The notes beneath the pieces are model-generated. The model saw only the letters and a list, made by a program, of their open reading frames with translations. It did no database searches and was not told where the DNA came from. From NCBI GenBank assembly GCA_036346255.1, contig CM070618.1:65200256-65264255 (forward strand): 64,000 bases of DNA, given 5' to 3'. The stretch is from Ampelocalamus luodianensis (Eukaryota > Streptophyta > Magnoliopsida > Poales > Poaceae). The translations under genes and the position numbers were made by a program. Positions 1 through 11,084 of this stretch are shown piece by piece (the first letter of the stretch is position 1; each line of letters opens with the position of its first letter).

Positions 1-1262
1 TGACCTATTCAAATGCACTATCTCATTTGATAAGGATTCGTGGTTGTTCAAGAAGAAGAGAACTGGGAAGAGGATCGGGACTGGAATAAAGCGTAATGGG
101 TTGTGGTACATTGATCAGGTTGATGCGGCATTGGCTGTGGCTACAAGAGGAGTTGAGGGAGATGTTTTGTTACATCATTGTCGCTTGGGATATCCGTTGT
201 TTGAGTTTAAGTCAGTTGTACCCAGATTTGCTCAATAAAGTAGACAAGAGCAAACTTGTGTGTGATGCTTGTGAGTTTGGAAAGCGTACACAGTTTACAT
301 ATAGTAGCACTGGTCTTCAGAGTCACTAACCTTTTATATTAACACATTTTGATGTTTGGGGTCCATGCTCAGTTACTTCTGTGAGTAGTTTTAAGTGGTT
401 TATCATATTTATTGATTGCTATACTCGTATGATTTGGATTTATATGATGAAACACAAGAGCGGGGGGACCTTCGGTGTTTTCAGGACATTCATAGGTTGG
501 TTGCTACTCAGTTTGATGCAAAGGTTCGGATTCTTTGAACAAACATTGGAACTGAGTATGTTAACAATGAGTTAATTTGCAATGTATGTCTCAGAGGAGG
601 GGATGTTTCATCAAACTACTTGCCCAGGAACCCGCCTCAAAATGGAGTGGCTGAAAGGAAGAATTGTTATTTGTTGGAGGTAGTTCACTCATGTTTCAAA
701 TGAATGTGCCAAAAGGATTGTGGAGCGAGGTAGTGATGATGGTAGCATATCTCATCACTAGCATATTGCCTCGAATACTTGGGATGAAGTCTCCAGTTGA
801 ATTTCTTTTGGGGTCAGTGGGAGTTCGAGGTGCCTCACAGGGTGTTTGGTTGTGGGTGCTTTGTAGGGATAACCGACTAGTGGTTGACAAGCTGGATCCA
901 CAGGCAATAAAGTATATCTTTATAGGCTATTCATCAAGTTAGAAGGGTTATAGATGCTGGAACCTAGTTGAGAGAAGGTTGTTCGTGAGTATGGATGTGA
1001 CATTCAGGGAGTTTAAGTCATACTATACGAGTGGAGGTACTCTTGGCTAGTTTTTGGAGGAATTCTCTCCCATCACTGAGGGTGACAGTCGAAAGGGGGA
1101 GAACAAGGAGAATGATAGTCAACGAGAAGAAGTCATCGTGGGGGGACAATTCCATGCCTGATCCTAACGAAATATGTGAGCGATGTGATAGCCCCAAAAG
1201 AATTGAAGGTTTATTAGCGAAGCCGATTTGGAAAATAGGGGGAGAAGCAGAGGATAAGTAGT
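1..1262 (+). pseudogene. Ty1/copia A: degenerate integrase region of pol
   Basis: Broken coding sequence of a Ty1/copia polyprotein, read in several frames. A pre-integrase zinc-finger remnant (HHC, then CDACEFGK near 260-290) is followed by the integrase start HFDVWGPC near 341-368. A QNGVAERKN-type integrase motif lies near 634-665, and FIGYSSS near 921-942 leads into the linker before reverse transcriptase. In-frame stops and frameshifts occur throughout, so it cannot encode an integrase. The 5' part of the element lies left of the window. The reverse transcriptase (5699-6420) and RNase H (8770-9568) are probably later parts of the same copy, displaced by insertions. Family assignment rests on conserved motif order; the lineage is not resolved. 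Confidence 0.8.
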
Positions 1263-1582
1263 CGACACCTGAGCCGACAGAGCTACGAGCATCGACAAAG
1301 GAGTAACTAGAACAACCACAGCTTGAACAACCGGTCTTTCCAGTTGATCCAGTCCCAAATCCCTCCTCGGGTCTCTCTCTATCAAGCTTCTTGCCTCCCC
1401 CTAGGGCAAGTGGTAATGCTCCCTATAATGACTCATGTAGAGTTACCCCTTGCACAATGTAGATTTACCCCATGCTGGAAAGTGCAACACCCCTGCCCAA
1501 CATTGAGCCTGGAATGCCACTAAACTACCTTAACGATCTAAATTACATTACTTAAAATAAAATTTCAGCAAGCAACTTGTTG
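1263..1582. other. Degenerate copia linker sequence
   Basis: No intact ORF. The first 200 bases read as a low-complexity, acidic and proline-rich linker like that between copia integrase and reverse transcriptase, with stops. The last 80 bases are AT-rich and end where the minus-oriented gypsy LTR appears to begin. Confidence 0.4.
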
Positions 1583-2352
1583 GTGTTTTAGAACCGATCT
1601 TACGTAAAGATTATTTGATTCGGGGGGTCTCCACAATTGATCACGCAGACAAAGGAGACACGGGGGATTTTTATACAGGTTCGAGCCTTCTCAACGAGAA
1701 TAACAACCCTACTCCTGTGTGTATTGTATTGGGTATCCTTATTACAATTAGTGGAAAGACTTGCGCTAATACTACTACTGATTGTCCCCCCCCAAAAGCC
1801 TCTCCCATTACCTCTAAAAGACACATATTTATAATATGATGCGATGGCAGTTGTCATTCCAGGTCAATAGGCGTTCATTATTACGTAATAATGAGAGTAA
1901 TTACCGGAGTAGTAACCTCCCCACGTTGCCTGACGGTTATCAATCAGAGATAATGGTGGGTTATCTGTAGTTATTCCAGATATAACTACATATATTGACT
2001 GCTCAGATCTTCACAGTTAATAGGGCCTACTGGCGAGTGGACCCAGTTATCTGTGAAGAAGTCGTGGCAGGACTGGTCGTAGCAGGACTTACAACCAGGG
2101 GGTGGCCGTAGAAAATCTTACGACTGGACAATGGTCGTAGAAAGACTTACAACCGAAGGTAATCGTAGGAGAACTTACGATTACATGGTAGTCGTAGGAA
2201 TGCTTACGACTATGGGGGTGGTCGTAGAAGATCTTATGACCACTTAGCTAACTTCTCCCTTAAACAGTAAGGGGTTACCGTGTGACGTCATATTTACCCA
2301 TATCATATTATTAAGGATAAATAATAAAATGAGAATTATAAGATCCTCGTCA
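1583..2352 (-). repeat. 3' LTR of the truncated Tat element
   Basis: About 770 bp. The right edge is set by the TGACGAGGA terminal motif (minus strand) next to a purine-rich tract. The left edge is tentative. The LTR contains several short imperfect palindromes built on TCGTA...TACGA between about 2060 and 2250. Confidence 0.55.
2060..2255. repeat. Array of short TCGTA...TACGA palindromes
   Basis: Six consecutive units of about 30 bp, each an imperfect inverted repeat of the form GGTCGTAG-(5 to 6 nt)-CTTACGACC. Flanking letters vary in a way that keeps the two arms complementary in several units (GGTCGTA/TACGACC, AATCGTA/TACGATT, TAGTCGTA/TACGACTA). Related units recur at 2526-2560 and 3890-4015. 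Confidence 0.75.
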
Positions 2353-2923
2353 TCTAGCCCCTCAGCTTCAAGTGAAAATAACTTACTTGGTTGAGGAGTC
2401 GTAGATGATCCTACGGCTACTGGGAGACCGTAAGAAAAAAACGTTGGAGGAAAAACTCTTCAACGTGTGTTTCTCTCGACCAGAAATATGCTTGGTCGAG
2501 GCAGTTTGTTGGAAATCTCATAATTAGAAGATAGTCGTAGAAAATCTTACGACTTTGGAGTAATCGTGGCCCTATGATCGGAAGTAAAAAACATTTTCGA
2601 TCGACATTTCTTTTGATCGGAAGCATACTTGGTCAAGAAGATAATTTCACTTGAGGTATGAAAAGGGCCTCGGTACTCTCGAACAGGCAGGTTAAAGATC
2701 TGTCCGCTAGAGTAATTCCCGAAGCGGTGGAAACCTTTGGGTTTCCACGGCGTTTCGTTTCAAGCGTACTGTTATAAAACAAATGCGGGGATGAACTTAG
2801 GGTTCTTACTTTTCCTCTGATTCACCCTGACTGTTCGTCGTCTCCTCATCTCTTCCGCCATCAGCGACACTGTGCGCTTTCTTGAAGCTTTCCCAAATCC
2901 AATTCTTTCCCCCTTTAGAAAAG
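2353..2923. other. Leader region between LTR and accessory gene
   Basis: No ORF above background. It contains one more TCGTA palindrome near 2526-2560 and a purine-rich tract next to the LTR. The stretch after 2760 (TATAAAAC near 2773) could hold the promoter and 5' leader of the accessory gene that starts at 2924. This is inference from position only. Confidence 0.35.
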
Positions 2924-4240
2924 ATGGCTAAGACCGTCTCCGAGTGGGCTGAATTGGAAATGAATGACGCAAAGATGAATGCCTTGGTTGCCGCCGAGAA
3001 AATTCCCGAGGGGCTACTTGTGAAGTGGATTGCGGCGAATGGAGAACACTGGCCGTCAGGGGAGGAAGGTCAAATCCCAGTCTTCCAGGCGTATTGTGAG
3101 TGTGGCCTCCAATTGTCTGCTCACCCCTTCCTCACACTCGTGTTTGAGCACTTTGGGGTGGAATTAGTGAACCTTGGTCCTAATTCCATCACAATGCTGA
3201 GTGTATTCGTGTATCTGTGTGAGGCGTACCTGGGGATTCCGGTGGACCTCGAGCTTTTCCAATATTACTACGGGATGGCTCGTCAAGCCGGAATTGCTGG
3301 GAGTTGTGGTCTGAAGCTCCATGACAGGAAGTCGAAGGAGTATATTCAGATGTTCACCCGGTCGTCGTGGTCGGGATGGAAGAAGAAGTGGTTTTACTAG
3401 GAAGTCACCGAGGAAGACAGCCTCTCGTTTATAGGAAACGCCGCCGAGTGGGCCTCTTCCTGGGATTCGACTCCTAGTAATCTTGACCAGATCACCCCCT
3501 ATATTCAAGCCATCAAAGACTTGAAGACGGGGGTGCTTACCGGATGGCACGTGGTAAAGGACTTCGTCACGCGCCGCATTAGCCCCCTGAAGAAACGAGT
3601 CCCTCCTATATGGAGGTACTCGGGGAAAGAAGACCCGACCAGGGATTACAAGGATGGTGAGTGGAAAACTCACTTTTTGACTTTAGCCTTGGATAATCTT
3701 GATCTGGTCTGTTGGTTGTGCTACTTGTCCGTGCAGATCTTCCACAGGCAGAGATCGACGCTCGCGTTAGGCTCATCTGTGAGAAGAGTCCGTCCAGTGT
3801 AGCGGCTCCACAAATCCTTGCCGTTTTAACCGTAGAGGAAAAGGTGGAGCGCCTAAAGGTAATCGCGATTTGTCTTCGTCTTTAGGCACCTGTTGTCGTA
3901 AAACGGTTTACAACTAAAGGATTTGTCGTAGAAAAACTTACGACTTGTGGGTTGGTCGCAGAAGAACTTACGACCAGTTAGTGATCGTAGAAAGACTTAC
4001 GACCACTTTCTTTTTCTGATTTTCAACAGAAAGTAGGCATGTAAGACCACCAAGATGACGAGGAAATCGATCTTGTGGTCATTGGGGCGACAGCGCAGGC
4101 GGAATCAGCAAAATCCCCTCCAACCAAGAAGCGTCGACTTGTAAAGGTCGGCGACAAGGGTGGTTCAAGCTCGGCTCCTCCTGCTCCTTTTGTTAAATTC
4201 GCCCGCGGACAAGCACAGGGACCTCAAGCCCACACTCCAT
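2924..4240 (+). pseudogene. Tat antisense accessory gene (gypsy-type 'transposase' domain, Transposase_28-like)
   Basis: The reading frame starts at ATG 2924 and runs 158 codons to a TAG at 3398-3400. The same frame then continues open to a GT donor near 3656. Later exons appear at about 3752-3859 and 4028-4240, separated by GT...AG introns; the last has a lysine/arginine stretch (KKRRL). The core (LSAHPF, FGVELVNLGPNSI, FVYLCEAYLG, SSWSGWKKKWFY) resembles the 'putative gypsy type transposon' domain (Pfam Transposase_28), whose biochemical function is unknown. The homologous copy lies antisense in the complete Tat element (42000-44831, minus). The premature TAG and a later stop near 4040 make this copy probably non-functional. 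It is not a true transposase despite the domain name. Confidence 0.7.
3890..4015. repeat. TCGTA...TACGA palindromes in the accessory-gene intron
   Basis: Four units of the form TCGTAGAAAAACTTACGA within the putative last intron of the accessory gene. They are the same family as the array at 2060-2255 in the neighbouring LTR. Confidence 0.7.
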
Positions 4241-4245
4241 GAGTG

Positions 4246-5698
4246 TGGGGTCCTCATGCCCGTCTAAAACATGACGGGGACCTCAAATATATCATTACTT
4301 GGCTACCACGTAGACCAAGTCTTAAGGATCAATGAAAATGATGCAAATGATTAATGTCAATCAGAAATCTTTATCTCTTTACTTAATCAATATAAGCATA
4401 TAGCATAACCAACAACAAGAACATGAATAAATATTCATATGTGTAAAACATTATCAATTCATGAATATTCTCTGCATGTGTTACCAACTACTTACACTTG
4501 CCTCAACCATGTGATGAACGATGACGAGTAGAGGGCACTACCCCTTGATTCACACCACCACCTGAGCATTCATAAAACATACTAAGAAACAATCCAAGAG
4601 CAGTACAAATTTACAAAAGAAATAAATAACCCCAATCCTAATTGAAACCCAAAAACATCCTGTTTTCCTCCCTAAACATGGTTTTGTCCAAAACAGAATA
4701 GTACTTGCTAAAATCATAACTTTTGATCTACAACTCCAAAAATCATGATCTTATACTCTCTAAAATCCTTAAGGCACTATCTAACTTTTTCATGGAGATC
4801 ACAATTCCAAAATAATTCATCTTCTATTTTTAACCATCAGGTGTTTGCACGATGCCTCGAACCCGACAACTGATCAGGCAGACTGCTACAAGAAAATTCA
4901 TATCTCCCAATCTACCCAACCAAAATTTGCGATCCAGTACCCTAAAGAAAGATAATGAACAATTCTATCTTTTATCTAACTAGACCGAATTCAAATTCTG
5001 AGTCTAACTATCCCAAATCAACCTCGCAAGGAACCCTAAATTCCAGATTTCAAAAACTGATGCAGGGAACAGCCTAAATTTGCACAGTAGAGGTCAAACA
5101 GCCATAACTTTCCAACCGTTTATCCAAATTACATGATCAAGCACTCCACTGAAATAACAAACAAAGATCTACAATTCTCTAGGAGACGACATTCCCAAAT
5201 TTCGCATCTACAATACCCAAAATTTCAGTGCAACATAACTGGCAAATTACCTATCTACCAAACCGATTCTACCGATTGCTAAAAAGAAAAGAAGAATAGA
5301 GTTGTCACCCTTGGAGATCAATATGACGAATGTGAGGTCCCTAAAATTCCCGTGAGACTCCCTTTCTTTCTTCCTTCTTTCCTTCTCCCTTCCTCTTTCT
5401 TCCTCTTCTCCTTCCCTTCCCTCTCTTCTTTGCTTTGGCTAGCAGCAAACAAGAACAGCAGGGCGCATGGAGGAGATGGTAGCAAGGGAAATTCTAAGGG
5501 TGGTGCTACAGTGCGGCGCTATAGTACAGTGGTGGCTAGGGTTTGGCTTCCCCTACCCTCTTAAGCCAAGCTCCCCCCACTTGGGCTATGGCCCAGTGGC
5601 CCACTACTCTCTCAACTCACTAAATTCTGAAATTTTACTCTTATATACATCTTCTAATCCCTCAATTACTTATTTAATTAAATAGGATATTACAAAAA
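4246..5698. other. Unclassified repeat-like stretch
   Basis: About 1.45 kb without a coding region. It is AT-rich to about 5330, then pyrimidine-rich (CT tract 5355-5445), and it ends in GGATATTACA at 5685-5694. That ending is typical of some LTRs, but I found no matching start or target duplication, so I leave it unclassified. It separates the two halves of copia A. Confidence 0.35.
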
Positions 5699-6420
5699 GC
5701 CTCCAGTCCAATATGACTTTAAGCGTCATATTGTAAATTTTATCTCATATTCACATATCTCACCTACATACAAAGCATTTATTGCATCTCTTCCGACAAT
5801 GCATGTTCCAATGGACTAGCAAGCTACTAAGCAGTATCCTAAGTGGAAGGATGCTATGAAAGAGGAGCTTAGTGCACTTCAAAAGAACAAGACATGGTCT
5901 CTTGTTCAATTTCAAGCAGGAAAGAGGGCAGTGGGATGCAAATGTGTGTTTATGATTAAACAAACTCCTGAATGCAAGATAGAGATATACAAGATATGGT
6001 TGGTTGCAAAATGTTATAGTCAAACATATGTGATAGACTATGATGAGACCTTTGCACCGGTGGTGAAGATGAACACAGTAAGAACGTTGATATCCTCTGC
6101 AACTAACTTTAGATGGCCCCTACATCAGTTGGATGTAAACAATACTTTTCTACATGGTGATTTACAAGATAAGGTATACATGGATATTCCTCTAGGCTTT
6201 GAGAACATATAGACTGATGGGAATGTGTGTAAACTAAAGAAGTCTTTATATGGTCTAAAGTAGTCTCCATGGGCATGGTTTGATATATTTAGGAGTGCAG
6301 CCTGTAGTATGGGCTATTCTTGGTGCAATAGAGATCATACTATGCTTTATAGGCATAGAGGATCACATATCACCATATTGACAGTTTATGTTGATGATAT
6401 TGTGACTGTGTGGGCAATAG
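5699..6420 (+). pseudogene. Ty1/copia A: reverse transcriptase fragment
   Basis: Copia-type reverse transcriptase fingers and palm. Visible motifs in order are WKDAMKEEL near 5840, a FAPVVKMNTVR block near 6050, LHQLDVNNTFLHGDL near 6120-6165, a YGLK-stop-SP block near 6250, and the catalytic YVDD at 6387-6398. The main frame breaks at 6210 and has further stops. The thumb that should follow YVDD is missing; the sequence changes character after about 6410 and resumes at 8770 with a YVLDLL motif and RNase H. Assignment as a copia RT is firm; linkage to the flanking fragments as one copy is inferred. Confidence 0.85.
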
Positions 6421-7617
6421 AGCAAGAGTTGCTGCATTAGTTGTTGGTACTTTACGATTAGCTTTACCTTCACGATTAGTTATAGAATTAAATGATTATT
6501 ATTATGTTCATGCCTTAAAAAAAATATTATTTCTGTTTCATGTTTAGGAGCAGAAGGTTATGAGTTCATAATAAAGAACAATTATTATTCAATTTATTTT
6601 GATGATATGTTTTATGATCATGCTCCATTGGTGAATGGATTATATATTTTGAATTTTGAAGATGTGTCTGTCCATAACATTAATGCTAAGAGGCTTCGGC
6701 CTAATGATTTGAATCCCACTTTTATTTGACATTGTCATCTAGATCATATAAATGAGAAGTGCATGATGAAGCTCTAAAAAGATGGTCTTCTAAACTCATT
6801 TGATTTTGAATAATTTGAAACATGTGAATCTTGTTTACTTGGCAAAATAACAAAGGCACCTTTCACGGGTATAGGTGAGAGGGCAAGTGACTATTGACCA
6901 TTGTACATGCAGATGTATGTGGACCAATGAGCATTTTGGCCAGAGGTGATTTTCAGTACTCCATAACTTTTACTGATGATTTTAGTAGATATGGTTATAT
7001 CTACTTAATGAGGCATAAGTCTGAATCTTTTAAAAAGTTCAAAGAATTTCATAATAGGGTACATAATAAACTTGACAAGATAATCAAATATCTATGATCC
7101 AATCGTGGAGGTGAATATTTGAGCCATGAGTTTGGTGACCATGTAAAGCAATGTGAAATTGTTCCGCAACTTACTTCGCCGGGAACGCCTCAATGGAATG
7201 GGGTATCTAAACGACAAAACCGGGCATTGTCAGACATGGTTTGATAAATGATGAGTCAATATAATCTTCCATTGTAAACAATGGCTTTTACTTTAAACAG
7301 GGTTCCATAAAAATGGTAGAGAAGACATCATATGAGATATGGACCGGAAAGTAACATGGATTGTCTTTTCTCAAGATATGGGGTTGTGAGGTACATGTAA
7401 AACGTTTGACATCTGATAAACTCAGATCCAAGTCAGATAAATGCTTCTTTGTGGGGTATCCTAAGGAAACTAAAGGATATTACTTTTATAAGCGGGATGA
7501 TGACAAAGTGTTTGTTGTTCGAAATGGTGTTTTCTTGGAGAAAGAGTTTCTTTCCAAAAGAGTTAGTGGGAGTAAGGTACAACTCGATGAAATTCTGGAA
7601 ACATCTATAGGATCGTA
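6421..7617 (+). pseudogene. Ty1/copia B: pre-integrase and integrase fragment
   Basis: A second copia copy, different from copia A. From about 6540 a degenerate GAG-pre-integrase domain reads HCHLDHINEK near 6732 and CESCLLGK near 6828. Integrase then begins HADVCGPM near 6903, with FTDDFSRYGYIYLM near 6966, a DRGGE-equivalent block near 7100, PQWNGV near 7190 and a C-terminal FVGYPKETKGYYFY block near 7450-7490. Stops and frameshifts occur at 7097, 7240 and 7350. The sequence ends abruptly at 7617 where an LTR piece begins. It cannot make active integrase. Confidence 0.8.
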
Positions 7618-8376
7618 ATGGCAACTAGAGGGGGTGAATAGGAGCACTATCTCTTTTTCACCTTGATCGAATTCAACACTATTTTCACTCCAATAGCTAC
7701 GAGAGCTATGAAGATCAATATACAAGCGTAGCGAAAGACTTGTATTGAATCCAATCAAACCCCAAAGAAAATAGACCAAAATCACCAGAAGCTCAAAACT
7801 AAAAGAGAAGGACGGTCAGACCTCTCGAATGGGTAGTCCGACCTTTGGCCTAGCGCGATAAACAGTAAAATCAGTCCAAACGCAAAATCACAAATTGGTC
7901 TCTCTTTCGATCCACAACTCCAAACTTCAACTTGAAACAAACCTTCTCTAGGATGTCAGGAATCTATTTTAATCAAGGATCGTGAAGATCATTGCCAAAG
8001 TTCTGACCTTTTTTTTGATTGAGTGCAGATTGTTTCAAAACCGAGTCAAAACCAAAATATGATCAAAAACTTGCTCGTGGGTAAAAGATGATCAAGATGA
8101 TCCTAGATGCATTCCCACATGTTACAGCAAGCAAGATTCATACCAGAAACCAAAGGAAAACCAACGATTCAAAGAAAGCCCTAAAATCATATAAGAGAAA
8201 GCAAGAACAAGAAAAAACTCGTCTTGATGAATCTTGCTTAGATTGATATCAGATTGATGTTGGTTTACAACCACTCCATCCTGGAGGACAAAAATTCAAC
8301 ACTTGAGCACACAATCAATCCAACTCTCTAGAACCCTAACCTCTCCACATTCCTTTCCCTAAACTACAAACTAGGG
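7618..8376 (-). repeat. SIRE/Maximus-type copia LTR fragment
   Basis: The segment begins ACTAGAGGGGGTGAATAGG and continues with sequence alignable by eye to the LTRs at 48010-48420 and 62452-63240, including CACTCCAATAGCTA and the GCTATGAAGATC block. It is therefore the 3' part of a SIRE-type LTR in minus orientation. It stops at 8376, exactly where TGACGAGG of a Tat LTR begins, so it was interrupted there. The remainder of the LTR does not reappear. Confidence 0.7.
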
Positions 8377-8780
8377 TGACGAGGATTAAAACCTCTATGT
8401 ATTATTTTTAATACATAATAGACCATACGTCTTCATGGTCGTAACCCCTGAGGTGCACGACCTCACTGGTCGTAGAGATTCCAGAGGTTACATAATGGGT
8501 ACCCTGGTCGGACGAAGGCCTAAGCTAAGCTCCCAACCAGGAGAACTGCTCGTAAAAGGTATGAACTGATACTTGGAACTAATTCCAAGTATCTTCTCTA
8601 CCGTATGATGAATGGAGCACGTGCATGTTTAATACCATACGACGTTTCTTATCCAGAAGCACTGACGAATAACCACCATGCGGTTATATATCTCATAGAC
8701 ATATAACCACCGAACGATTGATTCTTTTATCAACCGTCACTTGACTCCGACTAGTCGCAACGCTTCTCTCTAGAGGAAGT
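8377..8780 (+). repeat. 5' part of a Tat-family LTR
   Basis: Starts TGACGAGGATTAAAA and follows the complete LTR at 33867 for about 400 bases (shared TTCATGGTCGTAAC, the CCAGAGGTTA block and ATCAACCGTC). It is truncated before the R/U5 region, at the point where copia A RNase H sequence resumes. Confidence 0.75.
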
Positions 8781-9568
8781 ATGTTCTTGACTTGCTGGCT
8801 GAAACAAGTATGCTTGGGTGTCGCTCTATTGCTTCAGCTATTGATAGAAATCACAACCTATCTGCTGAGTTGAGAGATCCAGTTGACAAGGAAGCTTACC
8901 AAATCCTAGTTGGGTGTCTCATCCATTTGTGCCAGACAAGACCTGCTATTTTATATGCAGTGAGTATGGTTAGTCGATATATGCATGATCCCAGAACAGG
9001 ACACATGGATGTTGGCTATCGAATCCTACGGTATTTGAAGAGTAGCCCTGAAAAAGGCCTTTGGTTCAGGAAGAATCATCACCTGAATGTGGAAGTGTAT
9101 TGCAATGTTGATTGGGCGAGCAATGTGGATGACAAGAGGTCTACCTTTGGATATTACATCTTTGTGGGATGTAACCTTATGACATAGAGGAACAAGAAGC
9201 AGGAGGTTATGACTCGGTCTACTGCAGAGACAGAGTACAGAGCAATGACGTTGAGTGTGAGTGAAATGATATGGATGAATGATTTATTATCTGAGCTTCG
9301 GGTATGGGGGAATAGTCTCTTGGTGTTGCATTATGACAATAAATCTGTAATCAACATTGCTAACAATCCAGTACAACATGATCATACCAAGAACGTTGAG
9401 ATTGACAAGTTCTTTATCAAGGAGAAACTCGATGGCAGGATACTGAAGTTGGAGTATATCAAGTCTAGTGCACAGTTAGTTGACTGTTTTACTAAAGAGT
9501 TAGGTTCTAACGAGGGTGCTACAATATATAACAAGATGGATGTGATTGATATCTTCGGCCCATCTTGA
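8770..9568 (+). pseudogene. Ty1/copia A: RT thumb and RNase H
   Basis: From about 8785 a LDLLAETSMLGC block begins the RT connection. RNase H follows, with VDWASNVDDKRSTFGY near 9106-9150 and an AETEYRAM block near 9226-9246. The downstream DNKSVINIANNP and FIKEK blocks lie near 9340-9425, and the C-terminal QLVDCFTKEL block near 9475-9500. A stop at 9185-9187 splits two long open segments (8792-9187 and 9209-9568). Pol ends at 9568, just before a purine-rich tract and LTR-like sequence, as expected for the 3' end of copia pol. Confidence 0.85.
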
Positions 9569-9612
9569 GGGGAGTCTCGGTGAGTTAGTATTAGAGTCTA
9601 ATAAATAGTTGT
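9569..9612 (+). repeat. Start of copia A 3' LTR, before hAT insertion
   Basis: A purine-rich tract (TTGAGGGGAG) follows the pol stop, then TGAGTTAGTATTAGAG. The LTR is interrupted at 9613 by an hAT-like element and resumes at 10992 with ATTAGAGTTTAATT and a TATA-like CTATAAATAAAAGG near 11027-11040. Confidence 0.5.
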
Positions 9613-10991
9613 TAGGGGTGTAAGTGGACGTAGGCCATCTGCGAACCCACTAAACCCACCCCACATAAAACAATACGTGGGTGCTGGTGGGTCAACTCAA
9701 AAATTAAGTAGCTGCTTGCGGGATGTCCATATATCCCACTACTTCACTTGGACCACTAAGAGGTCACATGAGCTTCACAAGCCCGATTCGGTTATTACCC
9801 AATCCTCATCCCCTTCGACTTGACATCTTCGCCTCTTGAACAACAGGAGTGTGCGGCGGCGACAGATTCGACAATGGCGTTGTGACCGGCTAGAGAGAAG
9901 TGGCGTGGCGAAGCAAGGTTGGTGAAGCAATGCATTGGGGGCATATATATTCCTTCTTGATTCTTCCATCTCTCAAAACCCTAGCATCTAATGCGGTATG
10001 GCGGGTGGCAAGGGCTTATCGTCGGGTGCAGCCGACCTCATTGAGAAGCTGGTAGGGCTCTCCGCAGGTAGAGGGGAAGAGTCGTACCTTTCCTGACGCT
10101 TGGTGGCAATGAGCAACGACAGTCGTGGCTGTCCAAGAAGTGTGCCTCCTCTCCTTCCCTCTTGCATCATCCGCTTACAATTTTGTTAGATTTTTCCTGA
10201 GTTAATGCTGGGCACAGATCCAATAAAGAAGAGGAGAGAAAACATGCAGTGATTTCATAGGATTTCATTGATGTAAGCATCTGGGCATCGGCAACTTTTG
10301 TTGCGCTCCTCATAGATGACGGTCAGCGACGCCGACAAGTTGGGGTGTGTGGGGGGGGGGCGTCGGATGTGTCCTACGAACTAGAAGCACTATTGCACAC
10401 ATTTTTGTCGCTTCTTGTTGCTAATTAGCTGTTTTTGAATGTTGCTTTGTGATTTGACAAAGTAAATCTGCTAACGATCTTGTCAAATCTTATACAAAAA
10501 TTAGTTCTTGATTCATTTGAATCATGTAGAAGGATCAGCTCTCGATTTGTCTTGAATATAACAAGAACATAATATATTGTTTTTTGTTCTGCTCACATCA
10601 TTCTTGGATTGCTATTGAACATTTAAACTCATGTGTTATTGGATGTGTTGTTGTAGGGGAGAGCCCGGATGAGGTGAAGGTGAGGCTCAAGTACTGGGCG
10701 CAGGCGGTGGCGTGCACCTTCAGGTTCTACAGCTAATTAGGTACGCGAAGTTCAATATGAATGTTTCACTTTCACATGCATGAAGCTGAGAAATACTGAT
10801 ACAACAACATTCAACAGACAATTGATTTATGGTCTCAGTGAGCAACGCAATTGACCGTGAAGTTGCGGGCTTCATGGGCGCCGCGTTGCTCGCATAAAAG
10901 CTTTCTGGGCTATTGCATTGACCCGCATAAAAGCTTGCGGCTAAGTGGGCAAAGTGCTAGTAGCCCGCAATACATCCCACTTCCATCCTTA
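9613..10991. mobile_element. hAT-like DNA transposon, non-autonomous
   Basis: Terminal inverted repeats: TAGGGGTGTAAGTGG at the left and, reverse-complemented, TAAGGATGGAAGTGG at the right. The flanking 8-bp target duplication is ATAGTTGT (9605-9612) and AGAGTTGT (10992-10999), one mismatch. The length of 1379 bp, TIR style and 8-bp duplication indicate the hAT superfamily. No hAT transposase or dimerisation domain is visible, so it is non-autonomous. A short coding-looking piece at about 10659-10735 (GAGAGCCCGGATGAGGTG onward, ending in a stop) suggests a captured exon, but I do not recognise the gene. Confidence 0.75.
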
Positions 10992-11084
10992 AGAGTTGTA
11001 TTAGAGTTTAATTGGGTCTCTTTGGACTATAAATAAAAGGTGTAGAGATCTCGTGGAACCACACACGATTATTTCCGAAATTCT
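10992..11084 (+). repeat. Continuation of copia A LTR
   Basis: LTR sequence resumes after the hAT element. A TATA-like box (CTATAAATAAAAGG) near 11027-11040 would fit an LTR promoter. The end of the LTR was not located. Confidence 0.4.

Larger units (their letters stand above)
1583..4245 (-). mobile_element. Truncated Tat-lineage Ty3/gypsy fragment, minus orientation
   Basis: Seen: an LTR-like block ends at 2352 with TCCTCGTCA, the reverse complement of the TGACGAGGA start of the complete gypsy LTRs at 33867 and 45204. It is followed by a polypurine-like tract (minus strand) at 2353-2370 and then, on the plus strand, an accessory gene homologous to the one antisense in the complete element. 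The fragment therefore runs on the minus strand and keeps only its 3' LTR and accessory region. No gag or pol of this copy is present, so it was truncated near 4245. The left boundary (TGTTTTAGAACC at 1583) is a guess from TG/CA ends. The Tat lineage is inferred from the antisense gene and LTR ends. Confidence 0.65.

Noticed and set aside
4246..5698. Solo LTR spanning the unclassified stretch
   Set aside because: It ends like an LTR (GGATATTACA), but no matching TG start or target duplication was found.
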